From Geodermatophilus tzadiensis (lineage in GTDB: Bacteria > Actinomycetota > Actinomycetes > Mycobacteriales > Geodermatophilaceae), in contig NZ_PVTG01000003.1 of the NCBI RefSeq assembly GCF_003002915.1, positions 284,537 through 348,536 of the forward strand: 64,000 nt of DNA. Direction: 5' to 3'. Below, piece after piece: positions 56,508 to 64,000 of this stretch. The notes beneath the pieces were generated by a model, which saw nothing but the letters and a program-made list of their open reading frames with translations, was not told the origin of the DNA and did no database searches. Position numbers and translations under genes: made by a program. The first letter of the stretch is position 1, and each line of letters begins with the position of its first letter.

Positions 56508-57513
56508 GCACCCACCCGGACACCCACGAGGACCCCACCCCGCCCGACGTCGCCGTCGACGAGGTGCCCCCGCCGAAGCGGCGGATCGGCACCAGCCGGG
56601 TCATGCGCACCCACGACCCCGAGGGCGACGCCCGCCGGATCGCCGTCCTCACCGGCGCGCTGCCCTGGCTCAAGGAGTTCCACGGCAACGTCGTGGTGAT
56701 CAAGTACGGCGGCCACGCGATGGTCGACGACGAGTGCCGCCGCGCCTTCGCCGACGACATGGTCTTCCTGCGGACCTGCGGCATCCTGCCCGTCGTCGTG
56801 CACGGCGGCGGTCCGCAGATCACCGAGATGCTCACCCGGCTGGGCATCGCCAGCGAGTTCCGCGGCGGCCTGCGGGTGACCACCGAGGAGACCATCGAGG
56901 TGGTCCGCATGGTGCTCACCGGCCAGGTCACCCCGGAGGTGGTCGGCCTGGTCAACCAGCACGGCCCGCTGGCGGTGGGCCTGTCCGGCGAGGACGGCGG
57001 CCTGCTCACCGCCGAGCGCACCGCCGCGGTCGTCGACGGCGAGCCGGTCGACGTCGGCCTGGTCGGCGACGTGGTCGCGGTGGACCCGACGCCGGTCACC
57101 GCGCTGCTCGAGCGCGGCAAGATCCCGGTGGTCGCCACCGTCGCCCCCGACCGCGACGGCGTGGTGCACAACGTCAACGCCGACACCGCCGCCGCCGCGG
57201 TGGCCGTGGCGCTCGGCGCGGTGAAGCTCGTCGTGCTCACCGACGTCGAGGGCCTCTACGCCGACTGGCCCGACCGCGACTCGCTGGTGCAGCAGATCGA
57301 CGCCGCCGAGCTCGCCGAGATCCTCCCGACGCTCGACGCCGGGATGGTCCCGAAGATGGCCGCCTGCCTGCGGGCGGTCGAGGGCGGGGTGAAGCGGGCG
57401 ACCGTCGTCGACGGCCGGACGCCGCACGCCCTGCTGCTGGAGATGTTTACCACCGAGGGGACCGGGACGATGGTCGTCCCGGCGCAGGACCCGACCCAGG
57501 AGGAGCCGGCACC

Positions 57514-57517
<4 letters not shown>
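56504..57517 (+). CDS. argB: Acetylglutamate kinase
   Basis: 337 residues, longer than the usual 300 because of a 40-residue hydrophilic N-terminus ([20 protein letters not shown]), which is natural for arginine-sensitive kinases but longer here. Core motifs: [18 protein letters not shown] and [17 protein letters not shown]. It phosphorylates N-acetylglutamate, often the feedback-controlled step. GTG overlaps the argJ stop by 4 nt; a shorter start (VMRTHDPEG region) is not excluded. Confidence 0.95.
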
Positions 57518-62263
<4,746 letters not shown>

Positions 62264-62267
<4 letters not shown>

Positions 62268-63541
62268 CCGACGTCCTCTCCGAGCTGCACCGCCGGGGCC
62301 TCATCGCCCAGTCCACCGACGAGGACGCGCTGCGCGCCGCCCTCGCCGAGGGGCCGGTCACCTACTACTGCGGGTTCGACCCCACCGCGCCGAGCCTGCA
62401 CGTCGGACACCTCGTGCAGTTCATGGTGCTGCGGGCCCTGCAGCGGGCCGGGCACCGGCCGGTCGTGCTCGTCGGCGGCGCCACCGGGCTGATCGGCGAC
62501 CCGCGACCGACCGCGGAGCGGCAGCTCAACGACCGCTCGACGGTGGCCGGCTGGGTGGACAGCATCCGCCGCCAGGTGGCGCCCTTCCTCGACCTGCCCG
62601 CCGAGCGCGACGGCCTGGCCGCGCCGGTCTACGTCGACAACCTGACCTGGACCGAGCCGCTGTCGGCCATCGACTTCCTCCGCGACCTCGGCAAGCACTT
62701 CCGGGTCGGCCGGATGCTGGCCAAGGAGGCCGTGTCGGCCCGGCTGAACTCCGAGGCCGGCATCAGCTACACCGAGTTCAGCTACCAGATCCTGCAGGCC
62801 CACGACTTCCTGCAGCTGTACCGCGGCCACGGCGTGACGCTGCAGACCGGCGGATCGGACCAGTGGGGCAACCTGACCGCCGGCATCGACCTGGTCCGCC
62901 GCGTGGAGGGTGCGACCGTGCACGCACTGTCGACCCAGCTGGTGACCAAGTCCGACGGGCAGAAGTTCGGCAAGAGCGAGGGCGGCACCGTCTGGCTCGA
63001 CCCGCAGCTCACGTCGCCCTACGCCTTCTTCCAGTTCTGGCTCAACGCCGACGACGCCGACGCCCGCACCTGGCTGCCGCTGTTCTCGGAGCGCCCGGCC
63101 GCGGAGGTCGACGCGCTGCTGGCCGAGAGCGCGGAGCGCCCGGCCTCGCGCGCGGCGCAGCGGGCACTCGCGGAGGAGCTGACGCTCCTGGTGCACGGAC
63201 CCGACGAGCTCCGCCAGGCCGAGGCCGCCGGCCGGGCGCTGTTCGGCCGCGAGGACCTCGGCACCCTCGGCGCGGAGACGCTCGGCGCCGCGCTCCGGGA
63301 GGCCGGCAGCGTCACCGTCGACGGGGAGACGCCCAGCGTCGCCCAGCTCCTGCAGCAGACGGGCCTGGCCTCGAGCCTGTCCGACGCCCGCCGCACCGTG
63401 AAGGAGGGCGGCGCGTACCTCAACAACGAGCGGGTGACCGACGCCGACGCGGTGCCGGGGGAGGACGCCTGGCTGCCCGGTGGGTGGCTCGTGCTGCGCC
63501 GCGGCAAGCGCGCCGTCGCCGGGGTCCACCGCGCCGGCTGA
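62264..63541 (+). CDS. tyrS: Tyrosine-tRNA ligase
   Basis: 425 residues, class I. The HIGH motif is in APSLHVGHLVQF and KFGKS is the KMSKS loop; YYCGFDPTAPS and QTGGSDQWGNLTAG bind tyrosine and ATP. The C-terminal S4 domain (SSLSDARRTVKEGGAYLNNERV) binds tRNA. GTG overlaps the previous stop by 4 nt, but CAGGAT (62250-62255) 8 nt upstream could also give a leaderless transcript of its own. No T-box leader is visible. Confidence 0.97.
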
Positions 63542-63614
63542 GTGCGTCCCGGCGTGTGTCCGCCACGTGACGCGCCGGTTCCGAGACGGTGTCGACGGTC
63601 ACGGGCGGACCGGT

Positions 63615-63643
63615 TTGACACGGGTCCGACAGCCACGTAACTT
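63615..63643 (+). promoter_or_regulatory. Ribosomal RNA promoter
   Basis: TTGACA (63615-63620), 17-bp spacer, TAACTT (63638-63643): a near-consensus housekeeping sigma promoter, unusually strong for this genome. Transcription should start near 63650, about 260 nt before the 16S gene. Confidence 0.88.
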
Positions 63644-63910
63644 CATCTCTGCGCGCCGCACGGCCCGGGAGGGCCGGCGGGGAGGACCCAGCAGGGAACA
63701 CCCGGTGCGGGCGCAGGGTTGGACAACAAGCCACCGAGGACACCCGAGAGGGTCGAGTTGGTGTGCGTCCGCTCCTTGAGAACTCAACAGCGTGCCGAAA
63801 GTCAGTGCCAAGTAGTAACCCCGTCCGCGTCTTCGGGCGCGGTGGGATTCCTTTGGTTGATGAATGTCGCGATCTGTCAGGTCGCGGTTCTCGGCCTGGT
63901 ATCAAGCATC
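63644..63910 (+). promoter_or_regulatory. 16S rRNA leader
   Basis: No gene is seen. The segment CTCCTTGAGAACTCAACAG (about 63771-63789) resembles the conserved BoxA-like antitermination region of actinobacterial rrn leaders. A hairpin CCGCG-TCTTCG-GGCGCGG lies near 63821, and GCGATC-N5-GGTCGC near 63870 just before the mature 16S end, both possible processing sites. Confidence 0.7.
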
Positions 63911-64000
63911 TACGGAGAGTTTGATCCTGGCTCAGGACGAACGCTGGCGGCGTGCTTAACACATGCAAGTCGAACGCTGAACCCCGCTTGCGGGGGGATG
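63911..64000 (+). rRNA. rrs: 16S ribosomal RNA, 5' end
   Basis: The sequence starts TACGGAGAGTTTGATCCTGG and continues with the universal 27F region and CTGGCGGCGTGCTTAACAC, ACATGCAAGTCGAACGCTGAA. The gene runs out of the window in variable region V1. The mature 5' end is set by similarity to other actinobacteria and may shift by a few bases. Confidence 0.97.

Overview
The window is chromosomal DNA from a very GC-rich actinobacterium. Support: third-position GC bias, many GTG starts, GAF-ANTAR regulators, a HemD/winged-helix NnaR-type regulator, a Tat-exported deacetylase and an actinobacterial 16S start. Gene content and promoter style resemble Geodermatophilaceae (Blastococcus, Geodermatophilus, Modestobacter), but that family assignment is inference. 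Almost all DNA is coding. I see no tRNA, CRISPR array, insertion sequence or prophage.

Region 1 (1-28.4 kb) is mixed accessory metabolism. It holds a DUF5995 fragment, a membrane acyltransferase-like protein, a polysaccharide deacetylase, SDR enzymes, an XRE-MurA fusion, transporters and a glucan block (malQ, a MerR regulator, a flavin oxidoreductase and a trehalose-synthase-like GH13 enzyme). A GAF-ANTAR protein, two TauE-like permeases, a DUF3516-type helicase, homocysteine methyltransferase, YidD, a DHFR-like/HxlR divergent pair and ArfB follow. Three convergent gene junctions here carry one ~57-nt hairpin family whose stem changes are compensatory; a fourth junction has a poor relative.

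Region 2 (28.5-40.1 kb) is nitrate assimilation: a molybdenum nitrate reductase fused in frame to a small C-terminal domain, then nirB and nirD (overlapping starts and stops), and further on a NarK-type transporter and an NnaR-like regulator. Between these halves lie a SalK-like protein, a rifampin ADP-ribosyltransferase, an O-methyltransferase and an unknown protein.

Region 3 (40.2-54.1 kb) mixes signalling and translation: a coupled ANTAR/SpoIIE-phosphatase pair, a metallo-hydrolase, infC-rpmI-rplT with a long structured leader and a probable AUC start for infC, an rRNA methyltransferase, a four-domain EAL-DICT-LOV-GGDEF protein that keeps the blue-light flavin residues, then pheS-pheT and a coupled SDR.

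Region 4 (54.2-64.0 kb) is the arginine operon argC-J-B-D-F-R-H, followed by a 3-methyladenine DNA glycosylase and tyrS. All eight junctions are 4-nt overlaps. The argC promoter carries three tandem 10-bp ARG-box-like units and looks leaderless. A strong rrn promoter and the start of a 16S rRNA gene close the window.

Many genes have a TANNNT or CANNNT hexamer 6-8 nt before a GTG start and no Shine-Dalgarno sequence, so leaderless translation seems common; I used this to choose several starts.
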